Shown: positions 33,481 through 44,450, numbered from the stretch's first letter. The stretch is 64,000 bases of DNA from Neoarius graeffei (GCF_027579695.1 NC_083579.1:68725871-68789870); one strand, 5' to 3'. The notes: generated from the sequence alone by a model not told the origin. Made by a program: numbers and translations.

Positions 33481-33682
33481 CTGGAAACTCACTGGCACTC
33501 AGAGCTCAACCATTTTTTGAGAAATAATCCAGCTATTAATTTGTATCATGATTCGGAGCAAATATTTATGTAAATCTGTTTCATAATTAAATTAAATAAG
33601 CCCGGACCGTTTCTATTTTCTGTAGAAATAAAACACAGTAGACCAAAACCCTCGTGTCAAGGCGAAGAAACGAGTCAACGTA

Positions 33683-33690
33683 TGACGTCA
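33683..33690. promoter_or_regulatory. CRE palindrome, unit 3
   Basis: TGACGTCA in promoter unit 3. Confidence 0.5.
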
Positions 33691-33757
33691 TCAAAAAGGC
33701 GCCGTCGCACTTCTTCAGCTTGCTAACGGATATCAGACCTCAAACAGTGTTTCGTTG

Positions 33758-34199
33758 TCAAGTCAACTTTATTGTCAAATATGCTATACATGCTCGACAT
33801 ACAGCACAGATGAAATATCAGTCCTCTCTGACCCACGGTGCAAACAGGCAATGCAATAAATAAGGCAAGGCAAGTTTATTTATATAGCAGTGGCAGTTCA
33901 ATGTGCTTTACAGAAGTAAAAGCAAAACAGTAAAACAATAGAAAATAAAATTACATAAAATAAATGGGGAAGAAAATTAATAAGAATTAAACAATAGTAG
34001 AAATAAAATAAAATGAGAAAAATAAAAATAGAAGAATTAAAAAAAAAAACCAATATAAACAGTATAAACACTCTAGATAGGAACTAGACATAGACTAAAC
34101 ACTCAGACAATATAAACAGTATAAATAAACAGTATAAGCACTAGATAAGAACAAGACACAGACTAAACACTCAAACAGACAATATAAACAGTATAATAT
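33758..34199 (-). mobile_element. Retroposon fragment in promoter unit
   Basis: Contains CAAGGCAAGTTTATTTATAT and GTGCTTTACAGAAGTAAAAG, as in the LINE 3' end at 38850-39430, followed by A-rich sequence with imperfect ATAAACAGTATAAACA repeats. Confidence 0.7.
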
Positions 34200-34435
34200 A
34201 GTTGTATAGTAATGTGTAATGACAGATTATCTATCTATGGAAACTCACTGGCACTCAGAACTCAACTATTTTTGACAAATAACCCAGCTATTAATTCGTA
34301 TCATGATGCGGAGCAAATATTTATGTAAATCTATTTCATAATTAAATTAAATAAACCCTGACCATTTCTATTTTCTGTAGAGATAAAACGCAGTAGACCA
34401 AACCCCTCGTGTCAAGGCGAAGAAACAAGTCAACC

Positions 34436-35135
34436 AGATTTAATATAGAGCTGAAGAATTGCATATTTTGTTGTGAAAATGTTGAAACTACAGATCATTT
34501 ATTTTTCTTATGTTTATACAGTAACACCTTTTGGGACGATGTATGTGACTGGCTCTGTGAAAACATTCCTACCGTTCCTTTTTTAAACTTGAATCTACTC
34601 AAATATGGGTGTATACACAAAGACAAAAACATAGAACATTGGAAAAGCCAACTTTATGTTGGCCTATCTTAAATGTTTTTTTTTTTTGTAAGTGTGTATT
34701 TTTATATGTATTATTTGGACCTTTGAGTCTGTAACAATAAAGTGTATATAGAGCTTTTAATAAATGTGGTGACGTGTTTAGGAAAATATTATATTCACAA
34801 ATGCAAATGCATAAAGACAATCCCCATTTTCCCTTCCTTTAAAAACGAGTTATGTTTGTACAGTAAATCCGTCAGATATTTAAAAACTAAGAGGAGTAAC
34901 GAACTTATATCAATAATAGACAGCTTCAATTTGTTATAATGTACCCCCCTCCATTACTTTCTTTCGAGTGTCTTTTTTTCCTCTTTTTATCATTTTATTT
35001 ATTTTTTTCCTCTTATGTTTTATAATTTCTTGATATGTGTACTATGTGTGCTATGTTCCTACAAGGTTCTGTAAAAAAGACATACATTTGCCTTAATGCT
35101 CTGTAAACCTTTGAAACTTCCAATTAAAAAAAAAA
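34436..35135 (+). mobile_element. L1-type LINE, 5'-truncated 3' end
   Basis: Encodes an ORF2 C-terminal zinc-knuckle-like part (NCIFCCENVETTDHLFFLC) and, after a frameshift, FPSFKNELCLYSKSVRYL to the ORF end, then a 3' UTR and poly-A. Target duplication AAGTCAACC at 34427-34435 and 35136-35144 splits the promoter unit. Confidence 0.85.
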
Positions 35136-35146
35136 AAGTCAACCTT

Positions 35147-35154
35147 TGACGTCA
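35147..35154. promoter_or_regulatory. CRE palindrome, unit 4 (nearest the plus-strand gene)
   Basis: TGACGTCA about 100 bp upstream of the candidate first-exon donor at 35248. Confidence 0.55.
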
Positions 35155-35159
35155 TCAAA

Positions 35160-35247
35160 AAGCGACGTCGCACTTCTTTAGCTTGTCAACGGAGCGCTAA
35201 GGGATACTAAGGCAAGAAGAAGTAAAGCTGGACTCTTCGGCTATTAG
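35160..35247 (+). other. Candidate non-coding first exon of the plus-strand gene
   Basis: It follows the last promoter unit directly and ends CTATTAG with donor GTATGA. The next good acceptor, TTTCTCTTACAG, is at 36420-36431, before the coding exon. The exon start is unknown. Confidence 0.45.
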
Positions 35248-36419
35248 GTATGAATTAAAGTCACGGGGTTTGCTCTTTCGGGTTGTTTTACAGCTCCAGA
35301 CAGTAAAAAATATCTGGTAAATGTTTTATTTCTTGTCGTATTTGAACACTCCGCCATTATATTTCTAATAAGGCTCGGTTTAGCTAGCTGCCTGGCTAAG
35401 TTGTCTCAATAAACATTGGCATTTCTGCCTAATTAACGGCAACCAGCTTCACTTATTAGCATCTGAGTGGAGTTTATTTACAGCTAGTATTTAAAAAATG
35501 GTGTTTATCAGGGTTTAATGTCTCTGACCCTGTAGTAGAAGCCAATGCTGGGCGAGCAGGTAAAGTGCCACCTTGGTTTTGTTTAACCAACCAAATGACC
35601 AGACACACCTGGCTCCTGACACTCAGCTCTCACACACACTGCAAAGCTTATAATCATTTCTTGACTGTTTACAATTATAATAAGTAGATAGTATTTAAAA
35701 AAAAAAAACCAATACTACTTTAACTGTGTGCTAAATCAGGAGCTTGATTTTCAATAATGGAAGCCAGCTTCATGCTGGAAATAAACACTTTTTTTGTGGG
35801 GGGGCATCTCTCATATTTCTGACAGTGGCCTAAAATGCTAGATTAGATTTAAAACCCACAAATTTGTTGTAGTATACTGACCGACAGAACACACACATCA
35901 TGAACGTGAACATACAACCCAACCAGGCTTTAATTTCGCTGCCATTTGTGGTTCTGATGTTTTGCATAACATGGCAGTAAAAGCTGAGCCCAGTATCTCA
36001 TATCGGGTATTGGGTATCAGCCGATACCCAGAGCTCTGATGAAACCTTTGTCAGTTGCAGCGTGTCTTTTAGCACACAAGGTCTGCCATATGTGCAGGCT
36101 CAAGGGCACAAGATTAATTGATTTGTCAGGAAAAATATCAGTTGCTGCATCTCCAGTTCCAGGGCCCGGCTGTATTTAAGATGTGTTGTAACTGTGCACT
36201 GGTGTGATGGCAGATAATTATAACTAAGTATTCTGCTCATTGGGGGAGCTCATGCATAATGAATACATCTGGATTACACCCTTCACCCACCCCTGTGTGC
36301 TTTTTAAATATTTACATTACTTTGGTCACCTGTCTATAAGCCACAGGCTTGGATTTGCATCGTGTAATATAATTATTATTATTCATACATCAGAAGATTG
36401 CTCAGTTTGAAGTATTGTG
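35248..36419 (+). other. Intron 1 of the plus-strand gene, no other gene seen
   Basis: Mostly unique-looking sequence. Near 35995-36035 a short TATCGGGTATTGGGTATCAG / CCGATACCC foldback resembles the end of an old DNA element. Confidence 0.45.
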
Positions 36420-36431
36420 TTTCTCTTACAG

Positions 36432-36758
36432 AGATACTCAAGTGCTAAAGACATCATGGGACGAACATTGAGAAGAAAACGAATCATCTGAGAGTGCTGA
36501 GACTACAAATATTGAAAGTGAGCGAGCAAGCGAGAGAGGCTCCATTTTACGTGAAGTTCACTGTAATTCTCTGAGCACACAGACGTCTGATCAAGGCTGA
36601 AGATGGTCTGATGGACCGGCGCTTCTTGCTGACATTAATCTTCTGTTCAGTCTCATGGATTTTCTTTTGGGAACTGCGCTGGAAGAAGAGCAAGGAAAGT
36701 CAGATTGAAGAATGGCTGCAAGGCCATAGCCTGTCCGAATACAAGCATTTATTTGAAG
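36432..36758 (+). CDS. Unidentified SAM-like membrane protein, first coding exon
   Basis: Coding begins at 36611: MDRRFLLTLIFCSVSWIFFW, then ELRWKKSKESQIEEWLQGHS, LSEYKHLFE, with donor GTCAGG at 36759 (phase 1). Residues 5-20 form a hydrophobic signal-anchor followed by a basic stretch, so a single-pass membrane protein is likely. Residues 31-49 look like helix 1-2 of a SAM domain (IEEWLQGHSL-EYKHLF). The 179-base leader has two upstream ORFs: 36456-36491 and a two-codon ATG-GTC-TGA at 36603-36611 whose stop overlaps the main ATG by one base. I do not recognise the gene. In human, FCF1 is head-to-head with AREL1, but this sequence does not match the AREL1 N-terminus I know. Confidence 0.75.
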
Positions 36759-37372
36759 GTCAGGAATGTTTCGTTTTTGATGTCATTTGATTGTATGTAT
36801 CGGAAATTGAAGTTACCAAACTCTACTATTTCCTTTTAGATACCGTGGTATGGATGGTACGATAGCATTAACGGTAGATCTTTTTGTATTTTTAGTATAC
36901 AGTATATCTTTTACCTGAAAGTGCATATAGCAGCCTGTAAATTTACAAATAAATTGCATCTTCCTGCAGAAAAAGATACACAATACATATCCACAACATG
37001 TACTCTTGGTCGTACCGCTAAAGTGGCAAGGAAAAGTAGAGTTTGGTACCTTTTTTTTTTTTTTTTTTTTTAATTTCTGAAAATGGAGGAAATTAGAGCT
37101 TGTTTGACCTCAAATAAAAAAAAAAAAAAAAGGCAGCACTGGAAGTAAATAGCACTTACAGGAACTTGCGCCGATTTATAATCACATTCTCTGCAACGAT
37201 CTCAAATGATTGCAGTATTTAAAGTTTTCATTTAAAAAAAAGCTGATGTAAATGGGTGAGGTTTTTGTTTATCATGATGAACGGGGATATTAAAGCAAAA
37301 GAAACCAGTATTCAGTCCTAGATTTTTCTTGAATAGGAGCACTGCTGTGTTACTTTGCCCTCTTTTCGCCAG

Positions 37373-37584
37373 CATGTGACTGACTCTGTATATGTGCGGA
37401 CGTTTGATCGTACAGATGTGCAGTCTCTGGAAGAGTTGAGTCTGAGCGTGCTGACTCGTTTGGAGGAGGTGGTGAAGGAACAGCGGCGCTGGAGGGACAT
37501 CGCTGAAGCCAACGTCCGTCTGCTCCGAGACTTTGCCTTTCAGGAGTGGCTGTGCTCCCAAAGCCTCGAGCACTACTACCACAC
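37373..37584 (+). CDS. Unidentified SAM-like membrane protein, second main coding exon
   Basis: Acceptor CTCTTTTCGCCAG, donor GTAAGA. The open frame reads HVTDSVYVRTFDRTDVQSLE, ELSLSVLTRLEEVVKEQRRW, RDIAEANVRLLRDFAFQEWL, CSQSLEHYYHT. It contains a helical, charged middle segment and what looks like a second SAM start (FQEWLCSQSLEHYYH). The frame is phase 0 at its start while the previous exon ends in phase 1, so a small exon of length 2 modulo 3 must lie between; candidates at 36841 are described under findings. The whole 212 bases stay open and the codons look constrained. Confidence 0.75.
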
Positions 37585-37709
37585 GTAAGACCAACCATAC
37601 ACACCACTGATGTTCAGATTCATGATTCGAGACATGCTGGACCTACTGCAGCACAGTAAGTTTGTCCTGATCAGGGAAAATTACATGGAAGTGGTGTGTG
37701 TGTGTGTGG

Positions 37710-37970
37710 GGTTTTTTTTTTTTTTTTTTGATTCTGCATGTTCTTGCTGTTTGCATTTTATTCCACGAGGGGGCAGTAGTGACCGCAGCCTGCTCCAGCT
37801 GAATGACATTGAGCTGTACCAGCTGCAGTAAACAGGAGGTCATTGCAGCAGTGACTGTTGGAGCGTTGTTCCGCTCAGTCCGTCTCTGCAGTGCTGCAGC
37901 GAGTGTCGCAACATTCTCTCTCTCTCTGTGTCTCTCTCTCTCTCACACACACAAACACACACCGAATACA
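37710..37970. repeat. T tract, (CT)n and (CA)n runs
   Basis: A T tract at 37711-37729 after (GT)n, then a CT-rich and CA-rich stretch at about 37914-37962 in the intron. Confidence 0.9.
37789..37827 (+). CDS. Probable next exon of the SAM-like gene
   Basis: Acceptor GACCGCAG. It joins in phase after CACAC to give T-LLQLNDIELYQLQ, continuing the second SAM-like segment. Either it ends at donor GTAAAC (37828), or translation stops at TAA 37829-37831. A truncated SAM makes the splice more likely; later exons were not found in the window. Confidence 0.5.
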
Positions 37971-38325
37971 CACGCCAGGCTTTATTTGAGAAATCGTTTC
38001 ACTCTGTGGGTAGCGTAGCTGTAAGGTACACAGTAGTAGTAATGTTGAGGTGTGTCTTACCCTGGTCGTTATATTATGTTTGACATGATGCTTAATCTGG
38101 TGTTTAGATGCGAGTAAATGAAAAATCAAACGGTTTATCACATTGTAGATTGTCTCAAACTGTTCCAGAAGTCCGAGTCTGCTTTCGTCATTCAGAATCT
38201 AGCCGGCGTTTTTGTTCTCATCCTTTAAGTATCAGTTCTGCTCAATGCCTCAATTATTCCTTCTACCACAGTGCTGCTGGATTCTCGAATCTGATTGGTC
38301 AGAAGGTGTTGATTGATTGATTTTT
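37971..38325. other. No exon recognised; old MITE end
   Basis: CTGGATTCTCGAATCTGATT, GGTCAGAAGGTGTTGATTG near 38275-38320 resembles the terminus of a common fish MITE, truncated by the SINE. Confidence 0.45.
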
Positions 38326-38696
38326 CTCATCTCATCTCATTATCTCTAGCCGCTTTATCTTGTTCTACAGGGTCGCAGGCAAGCTGGAGCCTATCCCAGC
38401 TGACTACGGGCGAAAGGCGGGGTACACCCTGGACAAGTCGCCAGGTCATCGCAGGGCTGACACATAGACACAGACAACCATTCACACTCACATTCACACC
38501 TACGGTCAATTTAGAGTCACCAGTTAACCTAACCTGCATGTCTTTGGACTGTGGGGGAAACCGGAGCACCCGGAGGAAACCCACGCAGAGAACATGCAAA
38601 CTCCGCACAGAAAGGTCCTCGCCGGCCACGGGGCTCGAACCCGGACCTTCTTGCTGTGAGGCGACAGCGCTAACCACTACACCGCCGTGCAGCCCC
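38326..38696 (-). mobile_element. Mermaid/V-SINE, minus strand
   Basis: Full structure with a small deletion in the central block. Target duplication TTGATTGATTTTT at 38313-38325 and 38697-38709. Confidence 0.96.
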
Positions 38697-38849
38697 TTGA
38701 TTGATTTTTATTATTATTTTTTTTCTTTGACCGTAGTGCCAGCTGTGATGTGATTTGACTTACAAGTCTATATTAAGGCACTTTCTCTGATATCTTTCTG
38801 TAATCAGACTATACAGGGACTGATATAGTGGATATTCTACATAAACAAG

Positions 38850-39430
38850 GCAAGTTTATTTATATAGTACATTTCATACGCAGTGGCAGTTCAGTGTGCT
38901 TTACAGAAGTAAAAGCAAAACAGTAAACAATAGAGAATAAAATTACATAAAATAAATGGGAAAAATATAATAAGAATTAAACAATAGTAGAAATAAAATG
39001 ATAAAATGAAGTAGAAGTTCAAATAGGGGGGGAAAAAAAACAGCAGAATAAAATAGAATAAAAGTTAAGTAAAATTTGAAACATGCAGAAACTGTAAAAG
39101 TACAGATTATAAAACATGTAAAGAAGACAATATTAATTATTGAACAGAAAGCATCTGGAAACAGCTTGGTCTTTAGTCTAGATTTGAAGCTGCCAACAGC
39201 AGGAGCATTTTTGATGTCCTCTGGCAGTTGGTTCCATAGCTGTACTGCATAGTAGCTAAAAGCTGCTTCACCACACTTTGTTTTAACAACAGGTTTTACC
39301 AGTAAATTTTGCTGCTGCGATCTGGTAGATCTGATTGGGTTAGGCCGCTGCAACATATCAGAGAGGTAATTGGGGCCTGTACCATTTAGAGATTTGATAA
39401 ACAGATTACAGAATGAGTGTAATCCTGGAT
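38850..39430 (-). pseudogene. LINE ORF2 C-terminus and 3' UTR (L2/CR1/Rex-like)
   Basis: The minus-strand frame 39356-38943 starts within ORF2: SRSQQQ-like text, then KTKCGEAAFSYYAVQLWNQL, PEDIKNAPAVGSFKSRLKTK, LFPDAF, the usual C-terminal end of these reverse transcriptases. The 3' UTR ends in CAAGGCAAGTTTATTTATAT (complement). Truncated. Confidence 0.75.
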
Positions 39431-39514
39431 ACGCTGCAGTTTTCTGCGAGAAAATGGTTATTTAGCATTTATGGAAGGAGTCTCCAGTGTCAACACTTTG
39501 TAACAGTCAGTAAG

Positions 39515-39958
39515 GCTACATCCACACGACAACGAGATTTTTTTTTTTTTTAGCGGGTAAAAAAAATATCGCGTCCACATGGGCAACGGATCAGTAAAAT
39601 ATCAGGTACATATGGCAACGCAACGCTTGCTGAAAACGATGCAATACACATGCCACACCTCTACGTGCGCTGTAAGACGGTCCCATCGGAGACACCAGAA
39701 CAATAGAAGAAGTAGGACGCATGCGCATAAACCCCTTCTTCTAGTCATGTGGTTGTGACGTCATCGTAAACAAATCCGTTCTACTCATCCAGACGACTTC
39801 GCGACGGCGCCGTTGCCAGATTTTTCCACTCTGGAAACCGTTCTCAAAAAATATCGTTTTGGGGCACCCAAAACGCCGGTGCCGTGTGGACGCCAGGCCG
39901 AAACGATAAACAATTTTATTGGATTCACCTGAATCTGTTGCGGTGTGGACAGGGCCTT
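39515..39958. mobile_element. MITE with GGCTACATCCACACGAC ends
   Basis: Left GGCTACATCCACACGACAAC and right GCGGTGTGGACAGGGCC are imperfect inverted repeats; CGTGTGGACGC-type subterminal repeats lie inside. No ORF. Confidence 0.65.
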
Positions 39959-40184
39959 AGAGTAAGCTGTTTGTTTGTTTTTCCTGTATTGCTGGGTTTC
40001 ACGTGACGTCACATCCGATCAGGGGCTTAGCCAGGATTGGGAAGGTTGGGAGTGTTTTCCTGGGGCAAATTTTGAAAATTTCATCTTTTTTTTTTTTTTT
40101 GGTGCAATCTGGTGACTAATGGAGCTGCAACTGAGCCTTAAAAAGAAATGAAAGAAAGCATTAATTTTACAGGGATGAGAATTT

Positions 40185-41560
40185 TCCGCCGATTGGCGGA
40201 TTTCCGACTTTTTCAGACCAAAATGATCGTTTTTGAGATCGATGTAAATCCGTTGAGAAATTTTTTTTTTTTTGGGGGGGGGGTATGATTAACGATCTGT
40301 GGTCACCTTATAACGCAGACATCCCAAGTCTCCCGGAAGTTCCGGGAGTCTCCTGCATATTGATAGAAGCGAGCAAGAGCGTGCGCGCGCAACATTAAGG
40401 TCTGCATCACACATCTTAGAATGTGCGTGCGCGAGGGAGACTGTGTGCAGTGTTGCCAGATACTGCTGACGTTTTCCAGCCCAACAGATGTTCAAATCCC
40501 GCCAAAATGCACTTAAAAGCACCCAATCTGGCAACACTGCCTGTGTGCCTGTTCATGTAGCGCATGCCAGACAAAGAGCATCTTGATTGGGTTACTCAGC
40601 AAAATAAGCCAATCAGCTTTCAGTGTGGGTGGGCTTTTATCTCTTTTCTCGAGGACCGGAGTTTGAGTCAGTGCAGCCTACAGGATCGGCATGGCAGAGA
40701 GAGAGTGCGCGCCCCAAAAAATATATATCAATTACATGTCATATATAAGTGTGTATCTTTTATAAATGGGGTTAGCTTATCTAATGTAGTATGTTGGGGA
40801 GAATCATAGTATCATATCTATATTTCTGATAAAATTTTAAGTATGATAGCATGTATAACTCTCCTACTTATTGCTCATTTCATAGGGGGACGGACTGGGG
40901 GGGGAATTGCTGGCATGTGCTGCGCGGGAGCGTCTGCCCAAATTTTTTAGGCCGAAATGAACTTATGGTTTTTGATTTAAAAAAAATTCCAGTATCTAAT
41001 GCCCATTGTACACGCCTGTTCTTTAATTCAAAATCACCATCTCGAGCTTCAGATTGACCGTATGGTATCTGCATTACATTACACAACATCCTGTCCAGAT
41101 AAAACCGAGTTAGTACACACAACAGTTGAAAGGGAAGTGATGAGTGATGTTGAATGTTGCCTGCTTAATATGCAAGAGCTCCTGCTACCATGATAACAAC
41201 AGAAGAAAGCTTCAGAGAATTATATGATAGAACTTTTTTCTGGTTTGCACTTCATTTTAAAGGATTAGAGTATTCAAAGACATGAATAGCTAAAATGCAG
41301 AAATATAATACTGTAGAGCTCGTTTATATTAAAAGGTGCATTGATTTTTTTGAAATCATCAAATGTGAATTGATTAAAAACAAGTCTCTTGTAACATATT
41401 AATCATTTTCACCTGGGAGTCCACCAAGAAGGGGAATTTATTTCCAAATAAATTGCAAATTTTTGCTGATAAAATTAATGGTTTTGGGGTAAAAAAAAAA
41501 AAAAATGGCCAAAAATCATTAGCCCCATCCCCCCGCCCCGGTTTTTTCAGACTTTTTAAT
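40185..41560. mobile_element. Old DNA-element remnant, unclassified
   Basis: Begins around GAGAATTTTCCGCCGATTGG and ends around CCCCGGTTTTTTCAGACTTT, which mirrors the TTTCCGACTTTTTCAGACC near the start in direct orientation. An open frame at 40999-41193 (plus) ends ...TTVEREVMSDVECCLLNMQE and could be an exon remnant, but I cannot place it. Confidence 0.35.
40448..40539. mobile_element. 92-bp hAT-type MITE
   Basis: Ends CAGTGTTGCCAGAT and ATCTGGCAACACTG. Flanks ACTGTGTG (40440-40447) and CCTGTGTG (40540-40547) are an eight-base duplication with one mismatch. Confidence 0.85.
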
Positions 41561-42280
41561 TAGGCATTTAACACGTTTTATTTACTAACTTAATGTTATA
41601 ACAAAGTTTAAATTCATTATTAACCAGAACTTTTACAAATCACTGTAAGCTCTCAAAACTCTTAGTATTTTGCTTCCATTCAGCCTCAGTTCGAAGTCCG
41701 ACCAATAAGAACGCTACGTTTATGGCGGTAAATCTGATTTTCTTGATTTAACGTCCATGTATGGAAAGCACATGCGCCAGGTACGTCCCGGGAAACCCGC
41801 TGAGCGTCGACGAAAACATCCACAGAAATGCACGAAATTACTTCACAAAACAATTTATTTACAAAGCAATAAAATCTTCTACAAATTCCTGCAATAAAAG
41901 TAGAAGCCTTAAATTATAGTTTCTAGTGCATTTAAGACAAAAAACAAAATACAAATTGCTGCAATCAAGTCTCATTACACAGAATACAGCTTTACTATAA
42001 ACAACGATAACAAATGAGATTCGTCCGTCTCTGAAGATTAATATTATGAATATATATTATACACACAACTGAAAATAATAGATACCTTGAACAAGTTTTG
42101 ATTTTACGAAATGTACTGTACATTAATGCAAATGTTACGTCACAAAATGTTAGGAATCATTTTGATTCTGTTAAAAAGTGCAATAAAGAGGAGGTGAAAT
42201 TAAGTTACAAATGAACGGAAATGTTCCTGTAGTTACTTGAAATGTAAATGCTGTAAACAATACAAAAAAATTCAATAATA
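41561..42280. other. No gene seen
   Basis: AT-rich sequence without recognisable coding or repeat structure. Confidence 0.5.
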
Positions 42281-43773
42281 CAGTGGCATGCAAAAGTTTG
42301 GGCACCCTTGCTGAAAATGTCTGTTACTGTGAATAGTTCAGTGAGCAGAAGATGAACTGATCACCAAAAGGCATAAAGGTAAAGACGAGACATTTCTTTT
42401 CAGCGTTTTCTGCAAGATTTGCGTATTATTTTTGTTTTGTACAATTGGAGAGTGAAAAAAAGAAAAGGAACACCATGCGAAAGTTTGGGCACCCCAATAC
42501 ATTTGAGTTCTCGGGTAACTTTTACCAAGGTTCCAGACCTTAATCAGCTTATTGAGCTGTGGCTTTTTCAAATTCTTCGTTAGGAAAGGTCAGATGATGC
42601 AGATTTCAAAGCTGTATAAATTCTCTGACTCCTCAAACTTGTCCCTAAAATCAACAGCCATGGGCTCCTCTAAGCAACTCCCTCGCATTCTGAATAATAA
42701 AATAATTGATGCTCACAAAGCAGGAGAAGGCTACAAGAACGTAGCAAAGTGTTTTCAGGTAGCCGTTTCCTCAGATTGTAATGTTTATTAAGAAATGGCA
42801 GTTAACAGAAACAGTGGAGATCAAGGTGAGGTCTGGAAGAACTGCTCGTTGGATTGCTAGAAAGGCAAATAAAAACCCCTGTTTGACTGCAAAAGACCTT
42901 CAGAAAGATTTAGCAGACCCTGGAGTGGTGGTGCACTGCTCTACTATGCAGCGACACCTGAACAAATATGACCTTCATGAGAGAGTCATCGGAAGAAAAC
43001 CTTTCCTGCATCCGAGCCACAAAATTCAGCATCTGAAGTTTGCAAATGAACATCTAAATAAGCCTGATGCATTTTGGAAACAAGTCCTGTGGACTGATGA
43101 AATCAAAATAGAACTTTTTGGCCACAATGTGCAAAGGTATGTTTGGAGAAAAAAGGGTGCCAAATTCCCGGAAAAGAACACCTCTCCAACTCTGAAGCAT
43201 GGGTATGGATCGATCATGCTTTGGGGTTGTGTTGCAGCCAGTGGCACAGGGCACATTTCACTGGTCGAGGGAAGCATGGATTCGAATAAATACCAGCAAA
43301 TCCTGGAAGCAAACATCACACCATCTGTAAAAAAAAAAAGTTGAAGTTAAAAAGAGGACGGGTCCTACAATAAGACGATGATCCAAAACACACCTCAGAC
43401 TCTACAATGGAATACCTCGAGGCCCAAGCTGAAGGTTTTGCCCGGGCCCTCACAGTCCCCTGACCTAAACATCATTGAAAATCTGTGGATAGATCTCAAA
43501 AGAGCAGCGCATGCAAGACAGCCCAAGAAACTTGTAGAACTGGAAGCCTTTTGCAAGGACGAATGTGTGAAAATCCCCCAGGTAAGAACTGAAAGATTAT
43601 TATCTGGCTACAAAAAGTGTTTATAAGCTGTGATACTTGCCAAAGGGGATGTTACTAGGTACTAACCATGCAGGGTGCCCAAACTTTTGCTTCGGGCCCT
43701 TTTCCTTTGTCATTTTGAAAACGTAAAAGATGAAAATAAAAAAAAGTTTTTGCTTAAAATATAAATGGAAAGA
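42281..43773 (+). mobile_element. Tc1-like transposon, right end missing
   Basis: Starts CAGTGGCATGCAAAAGTTTG after TA (42279-42280); the inner inverted repeat GCGAAAGTTTGGGCACC recurs at 42478. The right side reaches GGGTGCCCAAACTTTTGCTTC near 43675, then is cut by a SINE at 43774, losing the outer right terminus. Confidence 0.92.
42552..43626 (+). pseudogene. Tc1-like transposase, frameshifted
   Basis: Three frames cover the protein: MGSSKQLPRILNNKIIDAHK..., then 42781-43344 (RTARWIARKANKNPCLTAKD, VLWTDEIKIELFGHN with the first Asp, LKHGYGSIMLWGCVAASGTG), then 43378-43626 ([20 protein letters not shown] with Glu). A run of A at 43328-43339 marks one frameshift. The second catalytic Asp region (about 43375) is also damaged. 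Confidence 0.92.
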
Positions 43774-44100
43774 AGGTCCGGGTTCGAGCCCCGGGGCCGG
43801 CGAGGGCCTTTCTGTGTGGAGTTTGCATGTTCTCCCCGTGTCCGTGTGGGTTTCCTCCGGGTGCTCCGGTTTCCCCCACAGTCCAAAGACATGCAGGTTA
43901 GGTTAACTGGTGACTCTAAATTGACCGTAGGTGTGAGTGTGAATGGTTGTCTGTGTCTATGTGTCAGCCCTGTGATGACCTGGCGACTTGTCCAGGGTGT
44001 ACCCCGCCTTTCGCCCGTAGTCAGCTGGGATAGGCTCCAGCTTGCCTGCGACCCTGTAGAACAGGATAAAGCGGCTACAGATAATGAGATGAGATGAGAT
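43774..44100 (+). mobile_element. Mermaid SINE, 5'-truncated at the B-box
   Basis: Starts at GAAGGTCCGGGTTCGAGCCC and runs to the ATGAG tail. The A-box part is missing. Confidence 0.93.
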
Positions 44101-44297
44101 AAACGCGCAAAGATATTTATCTAAATACATGACCTACTCATTCTAAACCTGTGAGAAATATGTGCAAGCGAAGAAACAATTGTTTTTTGTTTTTTTTTAA
44201 ATCCTATGTGCAGTCGCTGGATATGAGCAGTCGCATGCTCTGATTGGCTACTCTACTACTAGTCTATCAGCTCATATACTGTGAGTAGAGAAAAACA

Positions 44298-44416
44298 ATG
44301 TCGGCGCGTGTTGCTGAACCAACTGAGGACGAAATAAAAACTCTACTTGAAAACAAAACCCCAAAAAATACAAAAAAAAAAAACCTCCAACAAAATATAG
44401 AATACAAGTATTTTAT
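44298..44416 (+). pseudogene. Possible Crypton-like element, 5' exon
   Basis: MSARVAEPTEDEIKTLLENK, TPKNTKKKNLQQNIEYKYFM, then a donor-like GTAAGA. The pattern, acidic start followed by LLENK-x-KNTK, resembles the N-terminus of Crypton-derived DUF3504 proteins. The recombinase domain is absent. Assignment is tentative. Confidence 0.4.
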
Positions 44417-44450
44417 GGTAAGAACGTTTTTAAAATTTTCAAGAATATTA

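Larger units (their letters stand above)
32405..35247. repeat. Tandemly duplicated promoter / FCF1 exon-1 units
   Basis: The block GGAAACTCACTGGCACTCAG ... GCAAATATTTATGTAAATCT ... CTATTTTCTGTAGAAATAAA ... CCTCGTGTCAAGGCGA ... TTTGACGTCATCAAAAAGCG ... CTTCTTCAGCTTGC is present four times, ending near 32808, 33372, 33726 and 35190, plus a partial unit at 32405-32460. Later insertions separate the units: an AT-rich stretch (32809-33146), a retroposon (33758-34199) and an L1-type fragment (34436-35135). Confidence 0.9.

Noticed and set aside
37355-37588. Independent small gene at 37355-37588
   Set aside because: The frame is bounded by a strong acceptor (CTCTTTTCGCCAG) and donor (GTAAGA) and fits as an internal exon of the plus-strand gene.
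36611-37827. Calling the plus-strand gene AREL1 because human AREL1 is head-to-head with FCF1
   Set aside because: The N-terminal sequence and the SAM-like segments do not match the AREL1 start that I know. Synteny alone is not enough.
40999-41193. Frame ending TTVEREVMSDVECCLLNMQE as a host exon
   Set aside because: No splice sites, homologous family or neighbouring exon could be identified; kept only as a possible remnant inside an old element.
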